Assembly: GCA_030704615.1 (NCBI GenBank)
Contig: CM060732.1
Location: 1,364,001-1,428,000, forward strand
Direction: 5' to 3'
Source: Takakia lepidozioides
Lineage: Eukaryota > Streptophyta > Takakiopsida > Takakiales > Takakiaceae
DNA: 64,000 nucleotides
Made by a program: the position numbers and the translations under genes. Positions 1-12,094 of the stretch are shown here, one piece after another (positions within the stretch are counted from its first letter, which is position 1; each line of letters opens with the position of its first letter). The notes beneath the pieces were generated by a model. That model ran no database searches. It saw only the letters and a list, made by a program, of their open reading frames with translations, and was not told the DNA's origin.

Positions 1-1479
1 AGTAAGAGCCTGCAGTGGAAGGAGAGTCGCAAAGGAAATGAAGGTCTGGCTGCCTGGCTTGTTAGATACTCGTCAGGCTGGGTGAGTCATCACCATAAGT
101 TGCAATATGATTTGCTGCACCATTATTTGTAATGCCGCATTAATCATCAACACACTTTCCTGAGACATTCTCAAAGAATCTCTGTTGGTTATTACTACCA
201 CAATCTCACCTTGTCTCCCAATCTGGGACCCCGGAATTATGGGCGTATGAATGTGTAATTTATCCGTGTAAGTACGTTATGTAGCTAGAGCTACACCACC
301 CCCAAACCGGATCGAAGCGCAGCGTCACTGGGTGGGCGGCAGCGCTGGGGCCCTCCTCTCAGTCACAACCCGAGAAAGAAGGTGCCCAAGAAACAGGACG
401 CGCCGGAATAGCGAAGTGTGAAGGTCTTCTGGACTACCTAGAGCAAGCTAGTAGGCTATCTCAACCACCAGGCCAGCACTCACCCCACACGTGTAATCCT
501 TACAAGCTGTAGTCCAACAAAAGTCCTCCTTCCCAACCCTTCTTCTCTCTTCCGCTGCTTTTACTCTTCAACTGCGCAACCGTGCCAGGGCACGCAAAGC
601 TGCAACAGCCCAGCTGTGGCCGACCATGGTTCTGCCCAAGTTACCTGCGTCACCTCCCTCCCTGCACTCCTGCGACGTGCGAGACGACTCTGATCACACA
701 CACACACTCTTGAAGGAGATTGCTACTTATTACGCTCCAGCAAGAGACCATGACCGTCTACAGAAAGTATCCAGGGTTAATAACTAGGGATGATAATAAC
801 TTGAATGTAGCTCCGATCCTACACTGCCGCCATTGAACTGAATGACACCACTGGTCTTTCATTCATTATCTGGTTACAATCTGAGGGTTGACGGTAAGGA
901 ATATGTGGTTCAACTTCAAACTGATTCCAGATGACTACAAATTTTGTCTTGACACTGATGAATGCTTTGGAAATGTAGTATAAGTTCTGCCCTATCCACA
1001 ATGCTTCCATTTCCATGTCCTACTTTTGCACTCTTCAATGCTGCAGAGCCTCATTAGGCTGAATAAGAATCACAACGTGCACGGGATTACTTGCCTACAA
1101 GAAGTGTGACATGGGCGATGTGGGCTGGCATCATGCTGCACGGAAGTGCCACGGAAGTGGGCGTGACTCGCTAAAGCCGCAAAATTCTATCACCATTCAA
1201 CCTTGCCAATTTATGATCCTACAGTTTTGGCGAACGAAATCTGACGGATGAGTTCTATGTGAGAAACACTTTTCCTTCACCCTGCCCTCACCGCTGGGAC
1301 TCGGCCGACTTCTGGCCTTTCCTCTTTCTCTTCATTCCTAAAAAACGCTTGTAACATATATGATATCTGACAGTTAAATGAATATTTCCATGCAGCGAGT
1401 CTTTTTGGGAAGAAGGAATATTAAAAACAGGTCAAGCTAAAATAACCCTTGCGGATTTGTCAAACTAGAATTAAGAAGG
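1..1479. other. Intergenic, no gene seen
   Basis: This stretch has mixed base composition with scattered stops in all frames. I see only short simple-sequence bits (a CA run near 700-712). It lies upstream of the GC-rich block and the MATE gene. Nothing coding can be supported. Confidence 0.5.
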
Positions 1480-2640
1480 GTGGGATCCGTCCCGTCCCCG
1501 TTCACCAAAATAAACCCGCAACAGCGTAGGTACTGTGGGGCGTCCTCATCACCACGCCCTGCGATGAGAGCCAAGTTGATAACATCATTATTTCCACAAT
1601 GCCTTTATTATTGCGTCCCTGTGGGCAGGCCCTTTTCTTCTGGCCACACTGACCCCAGTACCCCACACTGCGCTGTGGAGCGAAGGGCGGCCCAACTTGT
1701 TTCCAAACGTCCCGCTCGCCCGGCCAGCCCAATCACGCGCCTGCTTCCTCGCCTGCTCGCCCCCCTTCCTCCACCCCCTCCCTCGCTCGCCCGCTCGCGC
1801 ACAGCGTCAGCGCCTCTGACCGAGCAGCTTGGGCTGGTCAAAACAGCCCAGCAAGCAACAAGCAACTGGAGGGGATGGAGACCCGTAACCGCGCACGAAT
1901 GTTGACGCGACGCGGTCGAATCACCACCGCGGGCGTGGAGTGCCGGATTGAATACCGCGACGGGGACGTCTGCGGTGGAGTGTGCGGCCTGCGTGCTGCT
2001 GGCTCCGTTGAGACCGTCGATTTTCGTGAGTGAGCGGTGCCCAAGGAGCCACGACTACGCGGCGGAGAGCGGCGGGCCCGCGCGGTGAGGGTGACGTCTC
2101 AGCCGCGCGGGCGGGCAGAGAGCGGGCGTGCACGGCGAGTAGACGGCGAACGTGCGCGGCGGCCGGGGGGCCGGCTTTCGTTGGTAGTTTCCGGTGGGGG
2201 AGGGATCCCGGGATTTGCCGACACGCGACGGCAGGCTGCGATTTCTCGTTTGGAATTTCCGGCCAGGCGGGACAAGTTAGGTCAGGCCGCTTTAGTGAGC
2301 ACGCCTGCTGTTCCCTCGTGGGGAGCCGTGCGGGCAGCCGGGCAGCGGTGCAAAGGTTGGGGTGTCCCGCGTGCGTTTCGTGCGTTTGGGTTGTAAAAAC
2401 TAAAAACAGGCGCGCGCCCGCTGCTGCCGCTCCCTGGCTGATATACGCGGACCGCCCCCTCGCTCTCCCTCTCTCATACCCTCCGCTTTCCCACACGGGA
2501 GCCCCCCTCGCGCACCCGCACCCTCACGCCCGAGAGGACGCTCAAAAGCGACCCCAGGTCAGGAATGGGGTGTCGGTGAGCAGGAGCAAGAGGTCTCGAG
2601 TGGCCCTGCGCATCCATCGATTCTGAGAGTCCCGTGTCCG
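1480..2640. promoter_or_regulatory. GC-rich, CpG-dense block upstream of the MATE gene
   Basis: Base composition rises sharply here, with very frequent CG dinucleotides, compared with the flanks. The overlapping open frames on both strands are low-complexity (rich in R, A, P, G) and are what GC-rich DNA gives by chance. Its position about 0.6-1.8 kb upstream of the MATE start suggests a promoter or 5' leader CpG island. A TATA-like stretch lies near 2439 but I cannot place a transcription start. The role is inferred from composition and position only. Confidence 0.35.
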
Positions 2641-2861
2641 GGCCGTGCCGGGCACTACGTCTTGCATTCATACAGACAGCGTCCTGCGAGCGGCACACAG
2701 CCTGTGCCTTGATGAGAGACTAGATTCCAGGTGGCTCACAGGCGTCCCTTGATGTAAGAGAGACAAGACTTGCCCTGACACTATATTGTGGCTCTCTATT
2801 GAGAACATGAGCAAGTCTTTCAATTGATGAGATAAAGGGAGCACGTGTAGTTGTGCACGGG

Positions 2862-2864
<3 letters not shown>

Positions 2865-2893
<29 letters not shown>
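2865..2893. repeat. (GA)n microsatellite
   Basis: About 14 uninterrupted GA units lie in the presumed 5' leader or promoter of the MATE gene. A (CT)n tract of similar length lies in the first intron of the same gene, so the two tracts are inverted relative to each other. Confidence 0.9.
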
Positions 2894-2895
<2 letters not shown>

Positions 2896-3275
2896 AAGAA
2901 ATCCTTGCTGCAAGACGATACATTGTGTCATCCTCACCATATGAGTCGCATCATAGAGAAAGAGGGGAGGAACGTATCCGGAGGACAGAGCGAGAAGCAT
3001 ACAGACACGCGCAACTAGATGTTGTGAGACTTGCACAGGCGCGACGAAAGAAGATTTTGAACTGAGGCAGTTGAAGATGAAACGAGGAAGAGCGGTCGAG
3101 GTGGGGGCCGGATTGTTGGCATTGGGTCTGTCCATCGTGGCCGAGACTAGATAGGTCGGGCCCAAAGGGCTTGGCTTCACTCCGTCCCTGGGATATGCAC
3201 TGGAAGCAAATTGGAACGACGTCCCGTGTAGCTCACTTATCTCGCACGAAATCAAGATTGTCAAGCGCTGCAGAC

Positions 3276-3544
3276 ATGTGCCACCATACCCACTGCGAGT
3301 GTGGGACACCGACCAGCGACGAAAAGACTGGCAATGCGATTCCTTCATCATCCCCGGATGTGGCCTCGTCCAAAGGGGCGTTTGTGCTGCCCATACTGCT
3401 GTCACCTTCTACTGCTCCTGCAGAATTAGTTGTAGACCCCCGACAGTCCGGGGATTTGAAAGACTCTGATGAAGCCCGCGAACTGCACCGCTGGCCCTCT
3501 CTACTTGAGGTGCGTTGTGCCGACCTTCCCGTACTCCCTCCCTG

Positions 3545-3582
<38 letters not shown>

Positions 3583-6399
3583 GCACCGTTTCTTTGGTCT
3601 GGTTTGCTGTTATATAAAAGTTTGATCATTCTAGATTCAAGTCATCCACGGTTCTCACGCTGAGTTTCTCTGGGAAAGAAGTGTGGATGTTGAAGAAAGT
3701 TGGAAGTGATCAATAAGTGATCGGTTGTCTAGCTAGAAGTGGCCCATACAAAATTGCTATCCTACAACCGCTTTGCAGCAGTCAGTCCCTCAAATGGATC
3801 CAGAGCATTCATCTGGCGGATTCTGACTTGGGTAGAGAAAATCCTAAAGCCAACTACTTGGTAGCTCGAGAAGCTCAATCGACTGGCTTGAAAGTTCACG
3901 CTAGAACTTCATTTCTTGTGTTACAGCACTTTAGTGTCGTTCACCTGCACATGTACAAGAGAACCAACTGGGATAGACAACTACTAGTCCAGTGCTTGCT
4001 GACTTGTGGATGTGTCTCGCAAGTCGCCACACTAGTTTCGAGTTTGCCATCGCTAATGCGCCAACGCTTCGTGCGATATTTTCCGGAACCTGTCGAGCTT
4101 TATTACATGTTAACTATTTTGGAGTCTCTGTATTCTGGTGTGTACAGCTCCTCCAAGCTGCTTGCTGCCCTTGTCAACGTTGGTGGAACTGACCTTCATG
4201 TTGGAGCTAATTGACAGTTCAAGATTTTTTTTAGAGGAATCCCCCGTTGCTTTAGAGCCTTTGGTTGTCGATCACACTTCTCTGGGGTAAATGGGTTTGA
4301 TGACAAAGATGGTACCAGATATGGCTGCTATGAATGGGCTTTGCTTGATTCAAGGACTCATGTTACCGCACATGGACGTCATTCCAGTAACCCGCAACTG
4401 GGCGTGTGCAAATTTTGCTTTCAAAAGAAGCGTTATCATTAATGTCTCGGGCAAGCTGCAGGGTAACCAACATGGTGCTTTTACATCGTTAGAGACTGGA
4501 GTCCTCCACTTGTGTGCAAGGAATATTGGAGCTCTCAAGTGAGGAGTTTAGCTCGTCTGCCTCATGCAATTGCGGTGCTCCATGAAAGAGATACCCTATT
4601 CCATGACAGTGCAATGTAGAGGGGGTTCTATGTGCTTAAATTGTGTTTGTTAGGAATTCTTATTTGCCACCTACAAGCGTTCACACATCGGAAGTCTAAC
4701 ATTCGTGTGGACTGGCGGAAGAGATGTCTCAGGCCAAGGCCAGAGCAAGGATTTGGGGGGTGAGGGAAGGAGAGTATAACACGGCCCATATATATGGACG
4801 TAAATTGCAAGAGCAAAGCTGCCAAGGTGACCCAGAAAGGGTGCCTAACAATATTTTGTCGTGTACCTGCAGGTGGCGGATGAGCTGAGACAAATGAGCA
4901 GGATAGCAGGGCCCATGGTGGTCATGGGACTCGTATTGTATGCTCGTGCCATGATTTCCATGCTGTTCTTGGGCCGTCTTGGTGAGCTAGAGCTTGCTGG
5001 GGGCTCTCTCTCCATAGGGTTCGCAAATATCACAGGTTATTCAGTGCTTGCAGGACTGGCAATGGGAATGGAACCGATATGTGGTCAGGCCTGTGGAGCC
5101 AAGAGGTGGAACCTCATGGGGCTCGCATTACAACGAACGATCATGGTGCTGCTGTGCGCCTGTGTCCCCATAGGCTTTCTTTGGATCAATATGCAGCGAA
5201 TTCTTCTCTGGTGTGGGCAGGATGAGGGCATTACGAGCATGGCCCACACATACCTGCTCTTCTCCCTGCCTGACTTGCTGGCGCAGGCAGTTCTCAATCC
5301 CCTCAGAATCTACCTTCGCACACAAAATATCATTGCACCACTGACTTGGTGTGCCACCCTCGCCTTGCTCTTCCATGTCCCTATCAACCTCCTCCTCGTT
5401 TATGGCTTGAAGATGCGGGTGAGAGGGGTGGCACTGGCTGCATGCTGGACGGACTTCAACCTCGTGATTCTTCTGCTTGGCTATTTGTGGTGGTCAGGGA
5501 GGTACAAGAAGTCATGGGATGGGTGGTCAATCGAGTGCTTGAGGGAGTGGAGGCCATTGCTCAACCTGGCAATTCCGAGCTGTATCTCGGTGTGCCTTGA
5601 ATGGTGGTGGTATGAGTTCATGATCATACTGTCGGGACTCTTAATCGATGCGAAAGCCACAGTTGCGACGATGGGTATCCTCATTCAGACAACCGCATTG
5701 GTCTACATTTTCCCTTCCGCTTTGAGCCTTGCTGTTTCTACGAGAGTGGGAAACGAACTCGGGGCAAATCGACCGGCGAAGGCACGCACGGCAATGCTGG
5801 TTGCCCTGGGCTGTGCAGGAGTAGTCGCCATCCTAGCTGCAACTTTCACGACGACGATGCGGCATATGTGGGGCTGGATGTTCACGGCAGACAAACAAAT
5901 CCTCTCTCTCACCGCCATAGCCATGCCCATTGTCGGTCTGTGTGAGCTGGGAAACTGTCCTCAAACAACTGGCTGCGGTGTTCTGCGGGGGAGCGCAAGG
6001 CCCACCATCGGGGCTAATATAAACTTGGGCTCCTTCTACTTCGTCGGCATGCCCATAGCCATGATACTGGGGTTCCTCTTCAAGGTAGGGTTTGTAGGTC
6101 TCTGGTTCGGTTTACTGGCTGCCCAGTATACTTGTGCAGCACTGATGCTCTTCGTGCTGCTTCGGACAGACTGGACCTTGCAAGCATCACGGGCCCAGCA
6201 ACTAACCGGAACACAAACAGACCTACAGACTCTTTGTAAGGACGGCACGGAAGAAGCTGGGGACACCAAGGGGGAGAGGACCAAGAGATACATGGACGAG
6301 AGGTTTAGAGTGGACGACCAGGAAAAGGAGGCTTTGATCTCTATAAAAGTCATGCAATTGCAAGACTCAAGCGTCAATGAAGTGGATATTAAGATGTGA
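3276..6399 (+). CDS. MATE-family efflux transporter, plant DTX type, two exons
   Basis: Predicted multidrug and toxic compound extrusion antiporter of the plant DETOXIFICATION class (about 12 membrane helices). I read two exons, 3276-3509 and 4873-6399, joined in phase 0 to give about 586 residues. The donor GTGCGT follows a codon string reading RWPSLLE, and the acceptor is CTGCAG at 4867-4872. The join gives RWPSLLE-VADELRQM, matching the usual plant DTX N-terminus where a hydrophilic lead ends in RWP(S/T) before the first helix. Exon 2 shows GMEPICGQ (about residues 143-150), CLEWWWYE, STRVGNELGAN and GLCELGNCPQTTGCGVLRGSARP-type family motifs. The open frame at 4861 begins with GTG and has an in-frame TAA at 4846, so exon 2 alone is not the gene. 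An in-frame ATG at 3195 is an alternative start; I chose 3276 because plant relatives start MC. The tail after the last helix is hydrophilic. The substrate cannot be told. Confidence 0.88.
3547..3579. repeat. (CT)n microsatellite in MATE intron 1
   Basis: About 16 CT units start 38 bp after the 5' splice site of the 1363-bp MATE intron (3510-4872). No gene is visible in the rest of that intron; the open frame 3717-4214 has no recognisable features. Confidence 0.9.
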
Positions 6400-7477
6400 G
6401 TGCGAAGTAGAACCGTAGCTGCTCTGTGCACATTGATCAAACAAACTAGTAAATAACGTAGCCCCTAGCTGATAGATAGAAGCAGCAGTGTCCAGCTCAA
6501 GCCAGGGCGTTGTTGCCCGCGGCCGGGATGTGTATGATGGTTTTGGTACAACACCTGTAAGAGAGAAGAAGCCACCTAAAAATTGTGTAGAAATGGGAGC
6601 TCCATTCTTTTGAGGAAGCATCGCCTCATGCTTCGCTCATATGACACCTCTGAGTGCTTGGTGCCTGAGGGGTATCTCAGCCCCCCTCAATCAGTTTAGA
6701 TAACTCGGGGGGTTTAGTTTCACGAGAGGTGGGCTCAGTCCCAAAGGGACTGGAGAAGGGATGTCCACGCAAGACCTTGTCACACACCAATGTTCAGGGC
6801 CTAATACCTCGAAACCGTTTTAGAGAAAGTTTACTATGTAAATGAAAATGGGTGATCTTTCAACTATCCTCTCCCTCCACCGCACACTTGACTGCCAAGG
6901 TGAGTGATCCTGATTGAACCTCTGGGCAGTTCTTTGGCTGGCATATGATTGATGAGGAGATGGCCCCAGGGGTTCCAATCACTGCTCTGGTAAAATCTTG
7001 CTTTGTGCTGAGTTGCGATCTGCTTTGCAAGAGTGTGGTCCAATCTGTGATATCCATCTGTAGACATGAGTTACACCGCGCTCCTTCATTAGGAGATTGT
7101 GTCTGACACGACACATTCTCAAGGCTGTCAGGGTCAATTCTTGTTACAGTCGATAGCATAACGGCTTGTGTGTGGTCAAGGGTTCCTCTGGCACCTCCGT
7201 AAGAGGCGACAAGTCTTGTTCTATGTACTGGATGATGAGTTGGAGGGTGGACCTACCTGTGTGCGAGGATGTTCCATCACTGGTTCAGCTTGCATGGACT
7301 CACCCAATGTAATGTAGGAGGGACGTTTACACGAGATCTTCCAGTCCCAAGAACTCTACAACCACCACTCAAGGCATGTCAGCTGGTGGCGTCTAGCCAG
7401 CTCCATGTAATGATGAGAATATGATGCATAATGATGCACTCACTCAAACTCAACCAGGTGCACGGAAAACCCCAGCG

Positions 7478-7501
7478 GCCCCCCCCCGGCCCCCCGCCCC
7501 C
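7478..7501 (-). other. G-run tract, possible G-quadruplex on the minus strand
   Basis: The plus strand has three C runs of about nine, six and five bases separated by GG or G. The minus strand therefore has G runs that could fold into a quadruplex. It is about 1.1 kb past the MATE stop codon. Confidence 0.4.
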
Positions 7502-8799
7502 TGACTCTTGTTCAAAGATTTGCGAAACCTTCCAAGCCGACAGGGGGAGAAGGAAAAGAGATTCAAAGAAAGCAGAAAAGCCTGCTCATGGCTGGTCAAG
7601 AAGAGGGCGCTACAGCAATAATGGCCCCAGACCTGGCTGTACACCTTGCACCTCTGATCTGCAATAACGAACTGCCTCTTACAAGGGGCAGATGCAGGAG
7701 CTTCAACTCCGTGATCATCATCATCACTGCGGGACGTCCAACCTGCATCCTCCCTGCACGAGCTCTCTCTGCCACCATTGTTTCCTCTCCTCTCTTCTTT
7801 GGCCCCCTCCAATCTTGTGTCATTCTTTTTTTTTCACTCTTGGCAAACCCAGAGTTGCTGAATCAGTGCCACCCGGCTTTAGTTAGGGTCTCTTTATTGG
7901 CTTTATATTTCCCTTTGTTTATGGGGTATTACTTCTCCACTTATTAGAGATAAGTTCACAAGTTCACAAGTTCTTGTGTAAACTCTTGTACAGTCACCTC
8001 ATTTGGGTCTTTCATATAAAGCTTTACAGTTCCTTATCTTCCCTCAGGTCCCTGTGGCCATGAGCCTTTAAAAACAAAAAACACCTGGAAGCGATGCTCA
8101 CTCACAAATCACGAAAAATAACCTCTTTCAAAGTAACCTTGCCATGAGGCGCGGCCGAGCGCTACAAGGCTTGTGGGACACTTCCGGAAATACCACACAC
8201 AACTTATTTCAAAAAGGGGATACACACGGGAGCGACCTCTCACAAATTCAGACCGCATGGTTAGAGTGGTATTACAGAGAGTGCAAAAACTAAGTAATGT
8301 CACAATAAGAGTAGCAGGATTTGTAGCTACGCACTTGACTGGCTACTAACTGGTGACTGTTTTCTCTACTTTTTTCCTTTCCTTCCGTACCTTCGTCGTG
8401 GGTGAGCTTTGTAATTTGTGGCCTCAGATTTGTCCTACTCTCAGATGTGGGGCAAGAACGTGGATACGGATTAAAAAAAAACATCTAGGGAGTAACTACA
8501 ATATGACTTTTCTTTTGTAAACGTAGAGAATTGTTTCTCTCATTGGGCCGACAGTTTAGAATTATGTTTGATTCCATGGGTGCATGATTGGTTGGGCCAA
8601 TAATCATACAACATTTTGCCAAAGGCCACTCAAAGAGTGGAAAGCTTGACTCCTGCCGAAGCAAGCGTCAATTATGATGTCACTTCGCCCCGACCAAACA
8701 AGTTCCGTTGGGATTATTGAAATACATGGATATATACAGTAGAAAAAATAAACCAAACAAACAAGACTAGCACATGGACTTGTAATAGTATAGTTCTGA

Positions 8800-8960
8800 G
8801 ATCATGGCCCCGTGGTTGGAGCGCAAAGCTATTTTTCAAGTGGTCGTGGGTTCAAAGCCAGAGCATGTTGGATATCATAGACTAATGTGGAAAAGGGGTG
8901 ACTGGTCATCTGGTGACCTAATGGGTGAATATGTGGGGCCTTTCGACATCCTTGCAGGGA
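8800..8960 (+). repeat. Possible tRNA-derived SINE head
   Basis: TGGCCCCGTGG (8805-8815) resembles a pol III A box with one key mismatch. GTTCAAAGC (8850-8858) fits the B box consensus GWTCRANNC exactly, 35 bp downstream. No acceptor-stem pairing is visible, so this is not a tRNA gene. A SINE or a tRNA relic is possible; the 3' end is not defined. Confidence 0.3.
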
Positions 8961-9331
8961 GGTTTGGGCAGCCGTATTCTTGGTCTCGACCTGGGATTCT
9001 CTTCTAGACCACAAAGCATCCCCTCTCCAAGACAGGTTGCTTAGAGATGGACCCCATTAAATCACCTTGCAGAAAATGTTGGATCCACCATGCCTGTCCT
9101 CTCTAAGAGAGAGAGAGAGAAGACTCCGGCCAAAGCTGGCGTAACTAAGAGCCACTTCGCCGGCTACTGCCCCCTTTCGGGGGTAGGCCCTATAAAGAAA
9201 ACAAGTGTCCAGGGGACACCGGGTAACCAGGGGGAGGTAGTAAATATGGTAGCGGTGATCCGGGGGTATCCCAGGGTACCATGGGGTATCGCAGAGGGGT
9301 TGGACTGATGATGGTAGTGAGGGAGCGAAGC

Positions 9332-9395
9332 GGGGGGTTGCTATTCCATGAGCTCATGAGCCATGAGCCATGAGCTCATGAGCGGGCATGGCTCA
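9332..9395 (+). repeat. CATGAGC-type terminal motif, copy 1
   Basis: A G run followed by TTGCTATTCCATGAGC and then several CATGAGC or CATGAGCC units. The same arrangement recurs at 18328, 27982 and, inverted, at 37997-38033. Isolated GCTCATG words continue to about 9590. It precedes a palindrome array and a GDI-family gene, so it may mark one end of a mobile unit. Confidence 0.5.
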
Positions 9396-9609
9396 CCCAT
9401 GAGCCGCCAAGTAACACACTTCGAATTTCGGCAGATTTTTTTCGGGCCCAAAACGATAAAATAATCGAAAGTAGTATAAGAAGATAAGGTTTTCGAAGAT
9501 TTCCGTGCTCATGCTGGAAGCACTCCGCTCATAAGTACCAGTATCCGCTCATGACTTGGAGCCCAAGCTCATGGACTGCCAGGCCAGGTCATAGAAAAAC
9601 AGAATTCTG

Positions 9610-10095
9610 GCCAATAATGGCACCGAAATTACCCCAGAGGAAGGGACGCAAGCGGAATTAGGATCCGGGTTTGCAGACTCCGAAAACGCAATGGCGACCT
9701 ATAACCGTGGATAGTACTGTTGCAGAAGTGCAAGATGGTTAGGTATAACGGCACCGTAATTGGGCACAGGAAAAGAAATAGCCGGCTGAAGGCTCGGGAG
9801 TGACGCCAATAACGGTGCCGAAATTGGGCGCCGCCAACCAAATACCCAACTGAAGCCTCCGGAGTGCAGCCAATAACGGCGCCGAAATTGGGGTCCGGAA
9901 ACCAAATACCCGGCTGAAGGCTCGGGAGTGCAACCTATAACGGCGCCGAAATTGGGCTCCGGAAACAAAATTCTTGGCTGAAGCTTCCGCAGTCCATCCA
10001 ATAACGGCGCCGAAATTGGGCTCCGGAGAGCAAATACACGGCTTACGGTGAGGGAGTTTTGCCAATAATGGCGCCGAAATTGAGGATAGGGCCGA
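9610..10095. repeat. Palindrome array I, about 64-bp period
   Basis: Seven units centre on AACGGCGCCGAAATTGG (core variants GGCACC and GGTGCC). The last six are spaced at about 64 bp (near 9749, 9807, 9871, 9935, 9999, 10063). Each is an imperfect palindrome: CCAATAAC on the left pairs with GAAATTGG on the right. The DNA between cores is also conserved (GGCTGAAGGCTCGGGAGTGC and variants), so this is a true tandem array. It ends about 210 bp before the GDI gene at 10308. Relics of the same dialect lie at 11272 and 11406. Confidence 0.8.
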
Positions 10096-10307
10096 CAAGT
10101 GCCAGATGCAAACTGTCCTGAAACTGACGCGGATTTGTCTAATAAAAGCACACATGTCGGAGGAAATTCAAGTTCTGCCGCATACGACATTGGTAGTGCA
10201 GCAATGATATATCCCTCTTCCGTCGGCCTCGCTCTCATTTTGCTCTTCACTCTTCTCTTCTGTGCCTATCTCATCCCTGCTTCGTGTTCTTGCTGTGTCG
10301 TGAGGCC

Positions 10308-10857
10308 ATGTCGTGCCCGAATCACATCTATCGACGCCAGACGGGACTCATTGTCCCGAAAGCAGACGACATCATTGTCTTCCTAGATGTTTACAGGGAC
10401 GATCCTCGACTTGTCCAACTGAGAGCAATGGAGTTTCTTCCAGGATTGCACGATTCTCCTGGACCCCGGCTGGGGAGCAGGTGGTTCCTGTGCATCATGG
10501 ACCTGGACTTTCCGCTTGACTGGGAGCTGAACAGATCACACACAACGTTGTTGTATCGCTTGAACTGTTGCGAGTGGACGTATGATGAGTGCATAGGTGA
10601 AAACTTCACGGGTGGACGGACTGGCTCGGAAAGTGGGGACATTCTCTTCAGTTATGAGGATGAGGAGGAGGGGAACACAGGGCCCACTGTGAAAATGTCT
10701 TTCTACAAAGGGGGCGCTATCGATAAACACGACATCCTCGTTAATTTCAACCGGGCGACAGAAACCGCTGACATTTTGTTCAAATATCGGCACCCGGTCA
10801 CTTAGGAGGTCCTTAAGAGGCCCGTTCGAGTTCCTTCTTTTTGGGCGAGGGGACCAT
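10308..10857 (+). pseudogene. GDI-family gene, copy 1, late nonsense codon
   Basis: This is an unrecognised protein of about 180 residues, one of four related copies in the window (others at 18793, 19914 and 31330). Shared blocks are an N-terminal MSC...NCP-like segment, a GDI(I/V)V-type strand (here DDIIVFLDVY), AMEFLPG, W.L.IMDLDFP, a CEWTYDECIGE block, GDILFSYEDE, and a C-terminal HDILVNF...YRHPVT. It starts at ATG 10308 behind a pyrimidine-rich leader. A TAG at 10803-10805 stops translation after YRHPVT. The same frame then continues with EVLKRPVRVPSFW, which matches the C-terminus of the other copies, so the stop is a mutation that removes about 17 residues. It sits between palindrome array I and relics of the same palindromes. 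No function is claimed. Confidence 0.6.
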
Positions 10858-12094
10858 AGGTCTTGCATGCTAGAGTAGACATGTTTCTACTCGCGGACAC
10901 TCATGGCACATACATTTTGCTTCAGAAATCAAGTAGCTTCCCTGTGCCATATGGGGAATATACATGCTTGGATAATCATTTGTTAAGGTTTTTTGCAATT
11001 CACTGCCAGTATGTTGGGACGTGTCCTTTGTCGTATGGATTGTTGTGTGCACAAGGTGCAGTATGCAAATGCTGGAATGTGCAGTAGGACCCTTCCCACT
11101 GGGACACAGAACTTGCAATCTTGTAAAGGCATCACATTTGCAGAACAGTGTCAATGTATTGGTAGCGAATCGGAGTTTTCTCATAAAGGTGGATGAAAAC
11201 GCCAGGCTGCGAAATCAACACAAAATGAATGAAGAGCAGTAACAAGGAAGCACTATGCAGTGTACAGACAAATAACGGCGCTGAAATAGGCCACAATGCC
11301 CGTGTATCTCCACACAATGTATGCTTTCCTCGGATCCATTAATAGACATAATCAAAATAAAAAAACATGCCCATGCCATTCACGGCCAAAAACCACATTC
11401 TCATGTATTGCGGCACCGAAATGTACCTGGTTCAGGTGTCAAACTAAACTTGACACCTGATTTAACACTTGACCTAAATCCAAGTGTTAAATACAAATAA
11501 CTAGCTTTATTCTAGTTGTTTTCACACTGTGCTTATTTAACTTGACATCCTCATACTTAACACTGCGACCTAACAACCCTACATTCAAGCACATTCATCA
11601 TAATTCATCCTAATCATTCATTCATCCATCATTCATTCATTCATTCACAGGGTGTGGCTTAGTGGCCGCGAGCAATTATATGTTGACACGTCGTCATTTG
11701 CAATCACATCCTGCATCTGTTTCATCCATTTATGTTTGCATCGTCCACGTAGACACTCCTTGGGCAACCGACAATCGCTACGTGCAGTCATGAATACTGG
11801 CAGTCATACATTCCCATGCCCACGTCATTCTGTTGCAGTTTTGGCCATAACTCCTAGTCGTATCTACCATCTTCCCCAATCTGGTCAAACGTGTTTGACT
11901 GCAGATCCTGACGTGGCGGAGGTACAAGGTGGCATATACGACTTCTGGTGGTCACAATTGGCAACCAGGACTGCCCCCTTACATTTTGTAGACATATATG
12001 CTACGACTGGGCAAATGTGGCAAACGTTAAAGCCGGGACCTGTTGTAGTGATATAGTCGCCGAATTGGAGGAAACAATAATGCCACCATGCTAG
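10858..12094. other. No gene seen; palindrome relics and ATTC microsatellite
   Basis: Two decayed array-I-type palindromes lie at about 11272-11295 and 11406-11420. An irregular (ATTC)n run spans about 11604-11648. An open frame of 134 codons at 11652-12056 has no recognisable motif and no homologue in the window, so I do not call it. Confidence 0.45.

Larger units (their letters stand above)
6400..9331. other. 3' flank of the MATE gene, no gene seen
   Basis: No frame here resembles a known family. The content is a C/G-run block near 7478-7501, scattered AT-rich stretches, and a short tRNA-promoter-like segment near 8805-8858. The short open frames at 7431-7950 are overlapping and antisense to each other. 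Confidence 0.45.

Noticed and set aside
2030-2626. 198-codon frame and antisense 191-codon frame
   Set aside because: GC-rich low-complexity sequence, both strands open, no motif.
3717-4214. 165-codon frame as a gene
   Set aside because: It lies inside the MATE intron, begins with a non-ATG codon and has no family resemblance.
4861-4875. GTG at 4861 as the MATE start
   Set aside because: GTG is not a normal eukaryotic start here and the bases are better explained as the end of an intron (CTGCAG).
8800-8880. tRNA gene
   Set aside because: A and B box-like words are present but no acceptor stem or anticodon stem pairing is visible.
11652-12056. 134-codon frame as a gene
   Set aside because: No motif, no second copy, no clear splice or leader context; cannot be told from chance.
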